A stretch of 64,000 nucleotides of DNA from Scatomorpha sp964367935 (GTDB lineage: Bacteria > Bacillota > Clostridia > Oscillospirales > Oscillospiraceae): contig CAYIYZ010000001.1 in NCBI GenBank assembly GCA_964367935.1, positions 1 to 64,000 on the forward strand. The letters run 5' to 3'. Position 1 is the first letter of the stretch. Each line of letters starts with the position of its first letter. The position numbers and the translations under genes are program-made. Below, piece by piece: positions 1 to 8,920 of this stretch. The notes under the pieces were generated by a model. The model made no database searches. It was not told the origin of the DNA and was given only the letters and a program-made list of their open reading frames with translations.

Positions 1-110
1 TAACACCTGCCCCCCGCATTGTCAAGCACTATTTTTACTTTTTTGTATTTTATTTTTCATGCATTTCATTTTTCCTTAATATTCCGACGTTTTTTGCTTA
101 TAATACTCCC

Positions 111-1637
111 ATGAATAATAAAAGAAATACACGAAACAACTTGGCAGACTACCCATCTGCCCATCCTCAGCCTAAACCTCTATACGCTCTCCCCCTCACC
201 GTCTCAAACGTTCGCAATCTTTTTCTTGATTGCTCCGACTTTGTCACCCGAGACATTTTTGTTGGACTCGACCCGAGCCGACGTGTCGGCGCCTGTTGGA
301 TCGACGGGCTCGTTTCCGGCGTCGCTGTTAGTGAAGACGTGATCCGCCCGCTCATACTCGATCAGCGCCTTGCGGAGACGACTGACACCCTCACTCTGCT
401 CGACCTTATCATGGGCGGTGGTCTGTACAGCTACTCCGTTCGCCGCCGTGACACTGTCGACGAGGTCATCACCGACATAGTCAACGGCTTCTCAGTCTTA
501 ATCTTCGACGATGTCAACACCGCTATCAGTTTCGAGGCACGTACCCCTTACATGCGTGGTGTCGAGAAACCCACCATCGAGAAGTCCGTCAAAGGCGCTA
601 AAGACAGCTTCGTTGAAACCTTCCGCATGAGCACCTCTCTCGTTAGACGTAAGCTCCGCAGCCCCAAGCTTAAGGAGATAGATGTCGTCTTGGGGCGAAA
701 GTCCGGTACTATTGCCGCAATTATGTATATGGAGGGCATCGCGCCCTCCGAGCTTGTCGAGAACATTAAGTCTCGTCTTGAGGGCATGGATGTCGACGGT
801 GTGCTAAACGCCGGCAACCTTGAGGAGTACCTTATCGAAAACCCCGATTCCCCTCTCCCTCAGTTTCTGCACACCGAGAGACCCGACAAATTTTCCGACG
901 GACTTTTAGCAGGACAGGTCGGAATCCTCGTAGACGGTATCCCTATTGGTTTTATGCTTCCCGCAACTTTCGCCGACTTCTTTCACGTCCCTCAGGACAG
1001 CGCCTACCACTACAGTGTTTCCGCCATGCTTTCTATTTTGCGTTGGTTTTCCCTGATCATTTCTCTCTGCCTCCCGGCTTTCTTCGTAGCCATTTCAATG
1101 TACCACCAAGAAATGCTACCCACTCAGCTACTCCTCTCCATGATCAGCGCCAAGCAAAAAGTCCCCTTTGGTGTCGCCATCGAGGTCGTTACCATGCTCA
1201 TCGCTTTCGAGCTTCTTCAGGAGGCCGGACTGCGCCTGCCCGACCCCATAGGTCAAACTGTATCGATCATCGGCGCTCTCATTGTCGGACAATCTGCCAT
1301 CGAGGCACGCATCGTCTCGCCCATCGCTGTTATCGTTGTCGCCTTCGCCGGCATCTCCGGCTACACTATACCCTCACAGGACATGTCGGGTGCTCTGAGG
1401 ATTTTCCGTTTTCTTTTCATCGCCGCCTCTATCTGCGCCGGCCTATTTGGACTCGTCTCCGCCATAGCGCTGCTAATTTTGCACCTATCTTCAATTGAGA
1501 GCTACGGCCTCGCCTACACCTCGCCCTTTACCGACCATGTCAAGGGTCTGAAGCGGGCTATCTTACGTTCACCGCTACGGGACGACAAATTCAGAAACAC
1601 CGCCATGAACATTAAGGATAAAAGAAAGCAAAAGTAA
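111..1637 (+). CDS. GerA-family spore germination protein (A subunit)
   Basis: Membrane A subunit of a nutrient germinant receptor, which acts in the inner spore membrane with the B and C subunits encoded just downstream. The 508-residue length is normal for GerAA/GerKA. Residues about 1-300 are the soluble N-terminal half. Membrane segments start near residue 308. The hallmark EAGLRLPDPIGQTV stretch lies at about 371-384 and is followed by IIGALIVGQSAIEA. The C-terminus is basic (KDKRKQK). The ATG at 111 is preceded by ACTCCC and has no clear Shine-Dalgarno, and no better internal start is seen. Family and operon role are secure; the germinant recognised cannot be read from the sequence. Confidence 0.95.
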   Translation: MNNKRNTRNNLADYPSAHPQPKPLYALPLTVSNVRNLFLDCSDFVTRDIFVGLDPSRRVGACWIDGLVSGVAVSEDVIRPLILDQRLAETTDTLTLLDLIMGGGLYSYSVRRRDTVDEVITDIVNGFSVLIFDDVNTAISFEARTPYMRGVEKPTIEKSVKGAKDSFVETFRMSTSLVRRKLRSPKLKEIDVVLGRKSGTIAAIMYMEGIAPSELVENIKSRLEGMDVDGVLNAGNLEEYLIENPDSPLPQFLHTERPDKFSDGLLAGQVGILVDGIPIGFMLPATFADFFHVPQDSAYHYSVSAMLSILRWFSLIISLCLPAFFVAISMYHQEMLPTQLLLSMISAKQKVPFGVAIEVVTMLIAFELLQEAGLRLPDPIGQTVSIIGALIVGQSAIEARIVSPIAVIVVAFAGISGYTIPSQDMSGALRIFRFLFIAASICAGLFGLVSAIALLILHLSSIESYGLAYTSPFTDHVKGLKRAILRSPLRDDKFRNTAMNIKDKRKQK

Positions 1638-1665
1638 TTCCGCAACATCAGGGAGGGAACTCACC

Positions 1666-2781
1666 ATGAAAGTAATTGCCGTGGGCATCATTGTACTATG
1701 CCTTCTGTTCGCCGCTTACTCAGGACCTGTCAGTATTGCCGATAACTTCCGTGACACGGAAGATTTACGACTTGTCCAGCTATTATCATTCGATGACAAA
1801 GGTACCGAGGGTATAGAAGTCGCAGTCGCCTGTGGAACACCGCCCGAAGGCGAAATGCCTGTTAGGCTCTCGTCCATCGCCGAAAGCATACCAGTCGCCT
1901 TGCAAGAAATTCAGAACATCTCCTTGGCGCAAGACCTCTATTATCCGCATATCGCTTACATCATGTTAGGCGAAAGCGCCGCCAAGGACGCCGACATGTA
2001 CCTCGATTATATTCAGCGCAGCCTTTCTCTGCGCTTGGATTCACCACTCATTGTCGTTTACGGCTCCGACGCTTCCACTCTCACTCTCGAGGGCGGTACC
2101 GACGACAGCGACTTCGTGCAGGTGCTCTCCTCCATGGAGAAGACTCTGCAACGTAGCGGTGCAGTTGAGTTATACACCGCGCTCGACATTTCCATAGCGC
2201 TTTCGGAACAAGGCTCCGCACTCTGCGCCGCCATTACACCCTCCGAACAAGAGGACTACACCACAGCCGTCCCCTACGGCTATGCCGTCTTGCGAGAGGG
2301 CACGCTCGTCGGCTTTCTCGAAGGCGAGGGTGCACGCGGTGTCTCTGTTTTAGCAGAGCATGTCGGCGACGACCCTGTCTACCTCTCGGAAAGTGGTGTG
2401 ACCGTAGAGATCACTGAGATCTCCGCCCCCATAGAAGCCTCCTTCGACGACAGTGGTGCACTAAAAGCCATCACTGTTAACATAGAGCTCTCATCTATCA
2501 TTCTCGAACTCAAAGATAGTTTAGACCTAGATGACAGCTCCGTTACCGACAGTCTCGCAGAAGAACTTGCTCTCATGGCAAAAGAGAACGTCGAATACGT
2601 CCTACAGTCATCTATAGAACTGCAGGCAGATTTTCAGGGTATAGGGCGTATGATTGAGATCAAACACCCCGACATCTGGGATGATATGAAAGAAGACTGG
2701 CCCGAAACTTTTTCTAAGCTCAGCATAGAGGTAAACTGTAACGCAAGCATCGACGGCTCTTATTTAATGAGTGGAAAATAA
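1666..2781 (+). CDS. Ger(x)C-family germination protein, no lipobox cysteine
   Basis: C subunit of the germinant receptor, 371 residues. The start ATG follows GGGAGGGA. The order A-C-B and the conserved N-terminal pattern (DLRLVQLLSFDDKGTEGIEV, residues about 31-50) place it in the Ger(x)C family. These proteins are normally lipoproteins with an L-x-G-C motif at the signal peptide end. Here the N-terminal hydrophobic stretch (residues 3-18) runs into AAYSGPVS, with no cysteine at the expected site. The only nearby Cys (residue 12) is inside the hydrophobic core and has Leu before it. The protein may therefore be anchored by an uncleaved helix. The rest is hydrophilic and presumably lies outside the inner spore membrane. 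Confidence 0.88.
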   Translation: MKVIAVGIIVLCLLFAAYSGPVSIADNFRDTEDLRLVQLLSFDDKGTEGIEVAVACGTPPEGEMPVRLSSIAESIPVALQEIQNISLAQDLYYPHIAYIMLGESAAKDADMYLDYIQRSLSLRLDSPLIVVYGSDASTLTLEGGTDDSDFVQVLSSMEKTLQRSGAVELYTALDISIALSEQGSALCAAITPSEQEDYTTAVPYGYAVLREGTLVGFLEGEGARGVSVLAEHVGDDPVYLSESGVTVEITEISAPIEASFDDSGALKAITVNIELSSIILELKDSLDLDDSSVTDSLAEELALMAKENVEYVLQSSIELQADFQGIGRMIEIKHPDIWDDMKEDWPETFSKLSIEVNCNASIDGSYLMSGK

Positions 2782-2876
2782 GCTTTTTCTTTGTTAGTTT
2801 TTTAAGCCGACTCTCTGCTCCTACACTCTCAAACGATGCTCGTCCACTCCAAAGACTATAACGGAGATACAAACTC

Positions 2877-4007
2877 ATGAACAACAAAGTCGAAACTCTT
2901 ACACACCGACAATATATATCACTCATGTGCCTGTCAGCTCTCAGCGTCGCTCTGCGCCTGGTTCCGGGTCCAGCCACGCAAGTAGCAGGTCGCCACTCTT
3001 GGCTTGCTCCACTCATTGCCCTACCACTCATCTTGCTCCTACAAATAATTATCGCCGCCCTACTCAACAAGCGTAAGGTCGGCGAAGGTATTTTAGAGCT
3101 TCTGCCACGTGCCTTAGGCGCACACTTGGGCAGTCTCTTCTCTATATTATATTGTATATGGCTGATTCTCTACGGCGGCTTTATCATCAGGCGAAGCGCT
3201 ACGAGCTTCACACTCACCATCTACCCCGAAACATTACCTCTTATTTTTATGGTAATCTTCACTGTCGTCGCATTCATATTCGCATCAGGCGGACTTAAAC
3301 CCATAGCACGCTCCGCCGAGATATTCACGCCCTTTATCCTCATAACACTCGCTCTGATCATTTTCTTCGGTCTGTTCGATCTCAACCTCAATAACCTTCT
3401 ACCCTTTGAGTTCGATGCCATGCCAGAAATAATACGTTCCTCCGCCTATACATTTGATATCGTCGGCGGCGTCCTCTTTTCCGCCACCCTCTTAGCAGGC
3501 CACGCACCCGAGGGCGGCGCTCTGCACAAAAAAAGCTTTATGCTCCTCGCTGTCTACATGTGCCTTTTCCTCGCCCTACTCTCCGCCCTGTCCGTCGCAC
3601 TCGTAGGCGCAGAGCTTACAGCAAATTCCTCCTCGCCGTTCTTTATGCTTTTGCGTAATTTGAGGGTATTTGGGGTATTTGAAAGAGTTGAAGCTTTTAT
3701 AACCGCACTTTGGGCTTTGCCGGACTTCATTTTGCTCGCCTGCATCATATATGCCACCACTTTCTCGCTTAGACGTATATTTAAGCTCCCGCTCTTTATT
3801 AGAGGCGCTTCTTATCTGCCGCTCAACAACGGACGCTTTCTCGTCATACCCGTCACAGTAGGCGCTTTTATCATCGCTCTCTGCTGTGCGCCCAGCACAC
3901 ATTTTTTAGAGCGTCTCTCGACATTCTATGTGCCACTTATCTCTCTGAGCTTTACTGCACTAATTTTACTTTTGCTCGGCATCGGCAAGCTTAGGCGGAA
4001 AATATAG
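2877..4007 (+). CDS. GerAB-type germination permease
   Basis: B subunit of the germinant receptor, a 376-residue APC-superfamily endospore germination permease. About ten hydrophobic segments cover the protein from near residue 15 to the end. The opening LTHRQYISLMCLSAL is typical of this family, where a TxxQ motif precedes the first helix. In known receptors this subunit carries the ligand-binding transporter fold. It starts 95 bp after the C subunit gene with a GGAG site, and it ends before a strong hairpin at 4066-4110. It is the last gene of the operon. Germinant specificity is unknown. Confidence 0.93.
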   Translation: MNNKVETLTHRQYISLMCLSALSVALRLVPGPATQVAGRHSWLAPLIALPLILLLQIIIAALLNKRKVGEGILELLPRALGAHLGSLFSILYCIWLILYGGFIIRRSATSFTLTIYPETLPLIFMVIFTVVAFIFASGGLKPIARSAEIFTPFILITLALIIFFGLFDLNLNNLLPFEFDAMPEIIRSSAYTFDIVGGVLFSATLLAGHAPEGGALHKKSFMLLAVYMCLFLALLSALSVALVGAELTANSSSPFFMLLRNLRVFGVFERVEAFITALWALPDFILLACIIYATTFSLRRIFKLPLFIRGASYLPLNNGRFLVIPVTVGAFIIALCCAPSTHFLERLSTFYVPLISLSFTALILLLLGIGKLRRKI

Positions 4008-4065
4008 CTTACAGCAAAATATTAGCGACCAAGAGTAGGATTGCGGCAGATTTTGCGGTGCTTAT

Positions 4066-4110
4066 AAATATTGTGACGAGCGTGTCAACTCTCCGCTCGT
4101 CACAATATTT
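4066..4110 (+). terminator. Terminator of the germinant receptor operon (bidirectional)
   Basis: Perfect 17-bp inverted repeat with arms at 4066-4082 and 4094-4110 and an 11-nt loop. One arm reads AATATTGTGACGAGCG. It lies between convergent genes and could stop transcription from both sides, although the T-tract is short (ATTT). Confidence 0.8.
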
Positions 4111-4183
4111 ATCGCCGGCACATACTCCGATATCTATCCCCACATCTATTTATATTGTATAACTGTGTGTTTTTAAGGCACTA

Positions 4184-5836
4184 CTACAAATCACGCTTTA
4201 TGATAATCTTGCTTTCAAACATACATTTATCAAGGTGATGCAGGTAATCCATTATGTTAGGATAGTCATTTTTATCATAGTGTGCATATCCGACAGCAAC
4301 TCCTGCCATATTCCCATTATCGAATTCTTTGATTTTTTCTTGGATAACGAGCAACTTTCCTTCTAGTGTTTCAAACTGAACATTATATAATATTGCCGAG
4401 AATTCATCGCCTCCTACACGATAGCAATTTCCGTATTCGCCTAAATGCTTTTGCGCTAAGGCCGCAAAGCAGGTTAAATAATTGTCACCTGTTTGATGTC
4501 CCATAGTATCATTGAAATGTTTTAAATTGTTTAAATCAAAGGTAACTATTATTTTAGTTAAATCTTCACTTTCCTTAAACGCTTCTAAATCCCTTTCAAA
4601 TGCATGTCTGTTAAGCAATGAGGTCAATATATCTGTGTATGCAATTTTACTTAAATACTCTGTATGCATACCTTCTGCCCAAATGGTTCTTAGTTTTAGA
4701 GATGTTGATACAATACATGCCATCAGGTACAACAACATCCCTATTTGCAAGCTCACGCCTATCGAGTTCATATTATTCCCAAAATAGAAAACCGATAGTT
4801 CCGCCAAAGCCGCAAAGATTAAAAACGATATTTGTATTATGATCACTTTGGCATCGCCATTCTTTTTAACAAAGGTTTCATATACTAAAGAAAGTATAAA
4901 ATACACCAAGGTAACGACCATAATCAAATGTACTATCACTAGCGTGTTATAATAATAGGCTATCCCCGTCACATGAAGTACAGTGGATACAATAAAATTA
5001 ATAATAAATGCAAGGGTGAAATACTTTGATAGCGACTTGTGAGATGGTGTGTACATACTATCAACATAGAAAATAAAAGGTATAAACAATAGTTGTATCG
5101 ACCAATAAGGAAGATGCCCTAGTATAAATGTATCGCCTATGACAAATTGCAAGAAATTAGATTCGCTAAGCAGCCATATAGCTATATTAGTTGATAATAA
5201 GCCAAGATACAGCATTAAATTATTGTTCTTAAACCCTTTTGAAATAAAAATCTGAGTCACTAAAAGAGTTAGGCCAATAATCAGTATTATTGATGATATA
5301 AGCAGTTTCACAGCATTTCTATAGGTTAAGAATAAGACTGCTTCGCTTTCTTCCGCTAAGTAAATATCAATCATTCCAATTGAGGTTTTATCATCGCTTG
5401 GCACAACATTTATTTTTATATCGTTCTCTGCCTGAATATAAGGCAACTCAACAAAATGCCAAATACCCCCATTGGGTGCAGAAAAAACAGAGCTACTATC
5501 TTGTCCAAACTCGTAGATCACCTCAGTGTTTACACTTACAGCGAAAGCTTGGTGCATACTTTCAAGTATTATAACCGGTTTTTTATAGTCGCTTGTCGAG
5601 AACGTAGTATAAATACTGTAAGGTTCAAAGTCAGTATCTTGAGGATTAAACTCTGACATGTCGATTTGGCCGTTTAACCCATCACTTTCTAATGTCCAAG
5701 CATTAAGCTTAATTATATCGTCATCTTCGAAAGTTAATTGCATATCTTTCTCACTATTAAAAAAGTTAGAAGCGACACAAAGAATAATTAAAACTATAAC
5801 ACAAGCAATAAATGAAACGAACAGCTTTTTGCTCAT
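4184..5836 (-). CDS. Membrane-bound GGDEF diguanylate cyclase
   Basis: Predicted c-di-GMP synthase of about 550 residues. A TM helix (about 4-24) is followed by an extracytoplasmic region to about residue 180. Six to seven close TM helices follow (about 180-385, a 7TMR-DISM-like layout). The C-terminal GGDEF domain (about 390-550) has an intact RVGGDEF active-site loop. No RxxD inhibitory site is seen upstream of it, so product inhibition may be absent. The start chosen is the ATG at 5836, preceded by AGGTGG; two in-frame GTG codons lie just upstream. The gene is visibly more AT-rich than its neighbours and uses A/T-ending codons, which suggests acquisition or a separate history. It stands alone, convergent with the ger operon. 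Confidence 0.9.
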   Translation of the reverse strand: MSKKLFVSFIACVIVLIILCVASNFFNSEKDMQLTFEDDDIIKLNAWTLESDGLNGQIDMSEFNPQDTDFEPYSIYTTFSTSDYKKPVIILESMHQAFAVSVNTEVIYEFGQDSSSVFSAPNGGIWHFVELPYIQAENDIKINVVPSDDKTSIGMIDIYLAEESEAVLFLTYRNAVKLLISSIILIIGLTLLVTQIFISKGFKNNNLMLYLGLLSTNIAIWLLSESNFLQFVIGDTFILGHLPYWSIQLLFIPFIFYVDSMYTPSHKSLSKYFTLAFIINFIVSTVLHVTGIAYYYNTLVIVHLIMVVTLVYFILSLVYETFVKKNGDAKVIIIQISFLIFAALAELSVFYFGNNMNSIGVSLQIGMLLYLMACIVSTSLKLRTIWAEGMHTEYLSKIAYTDILTSLLNRHAFERDLEAFKESEDLTKIIVTFDLNNLKHFNDTMGHQTGDNYLTCFAALAQKHLGEYGNCYRVGGDEFSAILYNVQFETLEGKLLVIQEKIKEFDNGNMAGVAVGYAHYDKNDYPNIMDYLHHLDKCMFESKIIIKRDL

Positions 5837-5892
5837 ATTTTCCACCACCTGTCATTAATACAATTTATAAAAACATTATAACACAACTACCG

Positions 5893-5925
5893 AAAAAAAG
5901 TCCAACTGAAATATCTGTTGGACTT
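5893..5925 (-). terminator. Terminator of the tRNA-Gln gene
   Basis: A 9-bp perfect stem (AAGTCCAAC / GTTGGACTT, arms 5898-5906 and 5917-5925) is followed on the minus strand by seven T residues. It lies about 85 bp downstream of the tRNA-Gln gene on the same strand. Confidence 0.75.
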
Positions 5926-6011
5926 GGGAGTGAGTGCGGAGCAGTGGAGGTCAAAAAAATTCACGCCCTAAGCAAAGCTTAAAGCGCAAATTGGGTCCGG
6001 CGACTCGCCGG

Positions 6012-6085
6012 TGGCAGCGGGTGAAGGATTCGAACCCTCACATACGGAGTCAGAGTCCGCTGTGCTACCGTTACACAAACCCGCT
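6012..6085 (-). tRNA. tRNA-Gln (CTG anticodon)
   Basis: 74-nt cloverleaf with encoded CCA. The acceptor arms AGCGGGT (from 6085) and ACCCGCT pair perfectly. The anticodon arm is GCGGA-CTCTGAC-TCCGT with CTG at the centre, which reads CAG. The T arm is GAGGG-TTCGAAT-CCTTC, and the discriminator is G. This is the CUG isoacceptor, in contrast to the usual UUG species. It is transcribed alone and ends at the hairpin at 5893-5925. Confidence 0.93.
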
Positions 6086-6150
6086 ACGGTACGATATTTA
6101 AGATTGTCGCTTAGCTATTATACCGCAAATTTCGCATTTGTCAATAAAAA

Positions 6151-6178
6151 AATGCCTCGTGCAGTGCACAAGGCATTT
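6151..6178 (-). terminator. Terminator of ireB
   Basis: The inverted repeat ATGCCT-C-GTGC / GCAC-A-AGGCAT with a 3-nt loop is followed on the minus strand by a T-run. It starts 7 nt past the ireB stop codon. Confidence 0.8.
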
Positions 6179-6184
6179 TTAGGC

Positions 6185-6424
6185 TTATTTATTCAGATAC
6201 GACATAAGCAGTTCCTGTAAAAGCTCATCCCTATCCAAGCGACATATCATCCCACGTGCATTATTATGGTTCGTTATATACGTCGGATCGCCCGATATAA
6301 TGTAGCCCACGATCTGGTTCACGGGATTATAACCCTTGACCTTGAGGGAATCATATACAGCCGAAAGGATCTCTCTCATGTGCGTCTTACTGTCAATGGC
6401 GGTAAATTTCCTGGTCTCATCCAT
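6185..6424 (-). CDS. ireB: IreB family regulatory phosphoprotein (UPF0297)
   Basis: 79-residue cytoplasmic protein of normal family length. The hallmark segment GYNPVNQIVGYIISGDPTY (about residues 31-49), followed by HNNAR, is almost diagnostic. In Enterococcus faecalis, IreB is a phosphorylation target of the Ser/Thr kinase IreK and modulates cell-wall stress resistance. In Firmicutes the gene usually sits beside ruvX and a DUF1292 gene; those are absent here and ireB is monocistronic. The RBS GGGAGG precedes the ATG. The gene has its own promoter (6459-6486) and terminator. Confidence 0.95.
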   Translation of the reverse strand: MDETRKFTAIDSKTHMREILSAVYDSLKVKGYNPVNQIVGYIISGDPTYITNHNNARGMICRLDRDELLQELLMSYLNK

Positions 6425-6458
6425 TTTTAATATCCTCCCTCTCTTTTCTATACGCTAT

Positions 6459-6486
6459 ATTATACCAAAAATCTATCGTCTGTAAA
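6459..6486 (-). promoter_or_regulatory. Sigma-A type promoter of ireB
   Basis: On the minus strand, TTTACA (6486-6481) and TATAAT (6464-6459) are separated by 16 bp, about 35 bp upstream of the ireB start codon. Confidence 0.65.
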
Positions 6487-6515
6487 GCACTTTAGTGTTA
6501 CCGTTATATTACAAT

Positions 6516-8903
6516 TTAGCGCAACACCGCTCCCAAATGCTTCTGCACGCCCTCTAACACCTCATTTACACACTGCTCAGCATGTGCATCCGTCAAAGTT
6601 CTGTCCTCAGCACGTAGCGTAAGCGAGAATGCCACCGACTTCTTTCCCTCAGCTATGCCCTTGCCCCTGTACACGTCAAACAGCGTAACGGACTCCAGAT
6701 ACTCCTTTGAGCACTCCTGTATGCAGCGTGTCAAATCGCCCACGGACACTGTCTCCTCACAAATGAGCGCTATGTCACGTGTAATCGCCGGGTAGCGTGG
6801 TAGCGGTGTATACAAAATCTCCGTATCCCTCGCCGCAAGCAAGGCGTCAAAGTCCAGCTCGCACACATAAAGTTCCCCACTCACGCCGTAGTTTTCGCAA
6901 ACTGTCGGATGCACCTGCCCAAACACACCTATTAAATTGTCCTCATGGTATATCTGCGCACAACGCCCCGGGTGATAGGAAACATTGTCCGTCGTCTGCA
7001 CATACAGTAAATCCGATATAAAGAGCTTGTCAAACAAAGACTCCAAGTCACCCTTGAACTCAAAGAAGTCCGTGCCACCGTACGCTCCCATAGTCAGAAC
7101 ATAAGGCTCATGTGCCAAGTCGCCCTGCGTCGGATGATACGCCTTCGCTATCTCATACGCCCTCGCCGTCTTATTCCTGTAATTTAGGTTACGTGCCAAA
7201 ATCTCCATCATAGACGGCAAAGTGCTCGTACGCATGACTGATCTATCTTCGCCCAAGGGATTTAGAATCTTCAAGCTCTCTCTACGCACATCATCGGCGC
7301 TCCAGCCTATTTTATCGTAATCAGACGAACCTATGAATGAATAGGTAATTATCTCATTATATCCCATACCCCTGCAATAAATACCGACGTCACGCTCCGC
7401 TTTCTGCCAATCACTCAAAAAGCCTATAGCCGTACCACTCGACAGCGTTGCGGGCAACTTATCATAGCCGTAAAAACGTGCGACCTCCTCGGCAAGGTCA
7501 GAGTAATGCTCCACATCTCTGCGCCATGAGGGTACGGTGACTTTCTCACCCTCCACACCGAAGCCCAAGCTCTTTAGAATATCCGCCATGTCACTTGCCG
7601 CTATATCCGTGCCCAAGAGCTCATTTATCTTGCGTGGACGCAATGCAAGAGTCACAGGCTCACTCGCCTCAGCTCTCACGTCTATCACGCCGTCACGTAC
7701 AGTTCCGGCTCCGAGCATCTCCACAAGCTCACAAGCTCTTAAAACCGCCGGCATAGTATTTTCAGGATCAAGACCCTTTTCAAATTTCGCCGAAGCCTCC
7801 GTACGCATACCCAAAGCCAGTGCGCTACGCCTTATGCTCGTTCCATTGAAGTTCGCCGACTCGAAAACAACACAGCTCGTATCCTCTACTATCTCACTGT
7901 TCTCGCCACCCATTATACCGGCTATGCCTACAGCCTTTGTCGTGTCCGCTATGACTAGTGTACTGTCGGTCAAAGTCCTCTCATTGCTGTCAAGCGTCGT
8001 CAGCTTCTCGCCCTTCTCCGCACGGCGTACCACTATTTTGCCATCCGTCACATAGCGGTAATCGAAGGCGTGCATGGGCTGTCCGTACTCCAACATAACA
8101 TAGTTTGTTATATCGACGATATTGTTTATAGCCCTAACACCGGCCGCACGCAGTCTGCGACGCATCCACAGCGGTGAGGGTGCTATCTTTACATTCTCCA
8201 CGACCATAGCCGTATAGCGTGGGCAAAGCTCCAAATCCTTAATCTCGACCTCCAGCACTTCACTTATATCTCCGCCGCCCGCCGCTACCACGGGCTCATG
8301 CAGTTTAAGCGGCTTCTTATACGTTGCCGCCGTCTCCCTCGCCATACCTATTACAGAAAGACAGTCCGGCCTGTTAGATGTTATCTCAAACTCCACCACA
8401 GCATCGTCAAGACCCAAAACGGGCAAAGCGCCCTCGCCTGCCTTTAACACGCCCTTTAACTCGGGGTCATCGGATAGCACCAATATGCCGTTCTCATCGG
8501 CATAGGGGAAATCGTTAATAGCAAGACCCAATTCCTTTAAAGAGCAGAGCATTCCCTGACTGTCCACGCCCTTAAAGCTCGAGGTCATTATCTGCACTCC
8601 GCCCGGTAAGCAAGAATCATGCAAAGCAAGCGGCACATAGTCGTCTACTTTCAAATTCGGTGCGCCCGTAACTATCTGCAGACGCTCCTTCACACCCACG
8701 TCCATCATGCATATTACAAGTTTCTCAGAGGAGGGATGCGGCAAGATTTCCGCTATACGTGCCACAACTACATTCTTAATCTCCTCGGACGCCCTATGCG
8801 TAAGCTCCACCTTTGAGCCGGATATGGTCATATCCTCGGCATAGTCACGGTCACCTGCCGTGAAATCCACAAACTCCGAGAGCCATTCACGTGATATATT
8901 CAT
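6516..8903 (-). CDS. pheT: Phenylalanine-tRNA ligase beta subunit
   Basis: 795-residue beta subunit of the alpha2-beta2 PheRS. Domains in order: N-terminal tRNA-binding OB fold (about 40-150, with ILPHPSSEKL), B3/B4 editing domain (about 215-390), B5 DNA/tRNA-binding domain (about 405-475), catalytic-like core (about 480-690) and C-terminal FDX-ACB anticodon-binding domain (about 700-795). The length is normal for the bacterial type. It starts 17 bp after pheS and is co-transcribed under the T-box at 9992-10245. It needs PheS for activity. Confidence 0.98.
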   Translation of the reverse strand: MNISREWLSEFVDFTAGDRDYAEDMTISGSKVELTHRASEEIKNVVVARIAEILPHPSSEKLVICMMDVGVKERLQIVTGAPNLKVDDYVPLALHDSCLPGGVQIMTSSFKGVDSQGMLCSLKELGLAINDFPYADENGILVLSDDPELKGVLKAGEGALPVLGLDDAVVEFEITSNRPDCLSVIGMARETAATYKKPLKLHEPVVAAGGGDISEVLEVEIKDLELCPRYTAMVVENVKIAPSPLWMRRRLRAAGVRAINNIVDITNYVMLEYGQPMHAFDYRYVTDGKIVVRRAEKGEKLTTLDSNERTLTDSTLVIADTTKAVGIAGIMGGENSEIVEDTSCVVFESANFNGTSIRRSALALGMRTEASAKFEKGLDPENTMPAVLRACELVEMLGAGTVRDGVIDVRAEASEPVTLALRPRKINELLGTDIAASDMADILKSLGFGVEGEKVTVPSWRRDVEHYSDLAEEVARFYGYDKLPATLSSGTAIGFLSDWQKAERDVGIYCRGMGYNEIITYSFIGSSDYDKIGWSADDVRRESLKILNPLGEDRSVMRTSTLPSMMEILARNLNYRNKTARAYEIAKAYHPTQGDLAHEPYVLTMGAYGGTDFFEFKGDLESLFDKLFISDLLYVQTTDNVSYHPGRCAQIYHEDNLIGVFGQVHPTVCENYGVSGELYVCELDFDALLAARDTEILYTPLPRYPAITRDIALICEETVSVGDLTRCIQECSKEYLESVTLFDVYRGKGIAEGKKSVAFSLTLRAEDRTLTDAHAEQCVNEVLEGVQKHLGAVLR

Positions 8904-8920
8904 ATTCTAAGTCCTCCCTA

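Noticed and set aside
99..104. TATAAT just upstream of the gerA-type gene as a promoter
   Set aside because: It ends 6 nt before the ATG, so the transcript would start inside the gene. Germination operons are usually read by a forespore sigma factor.
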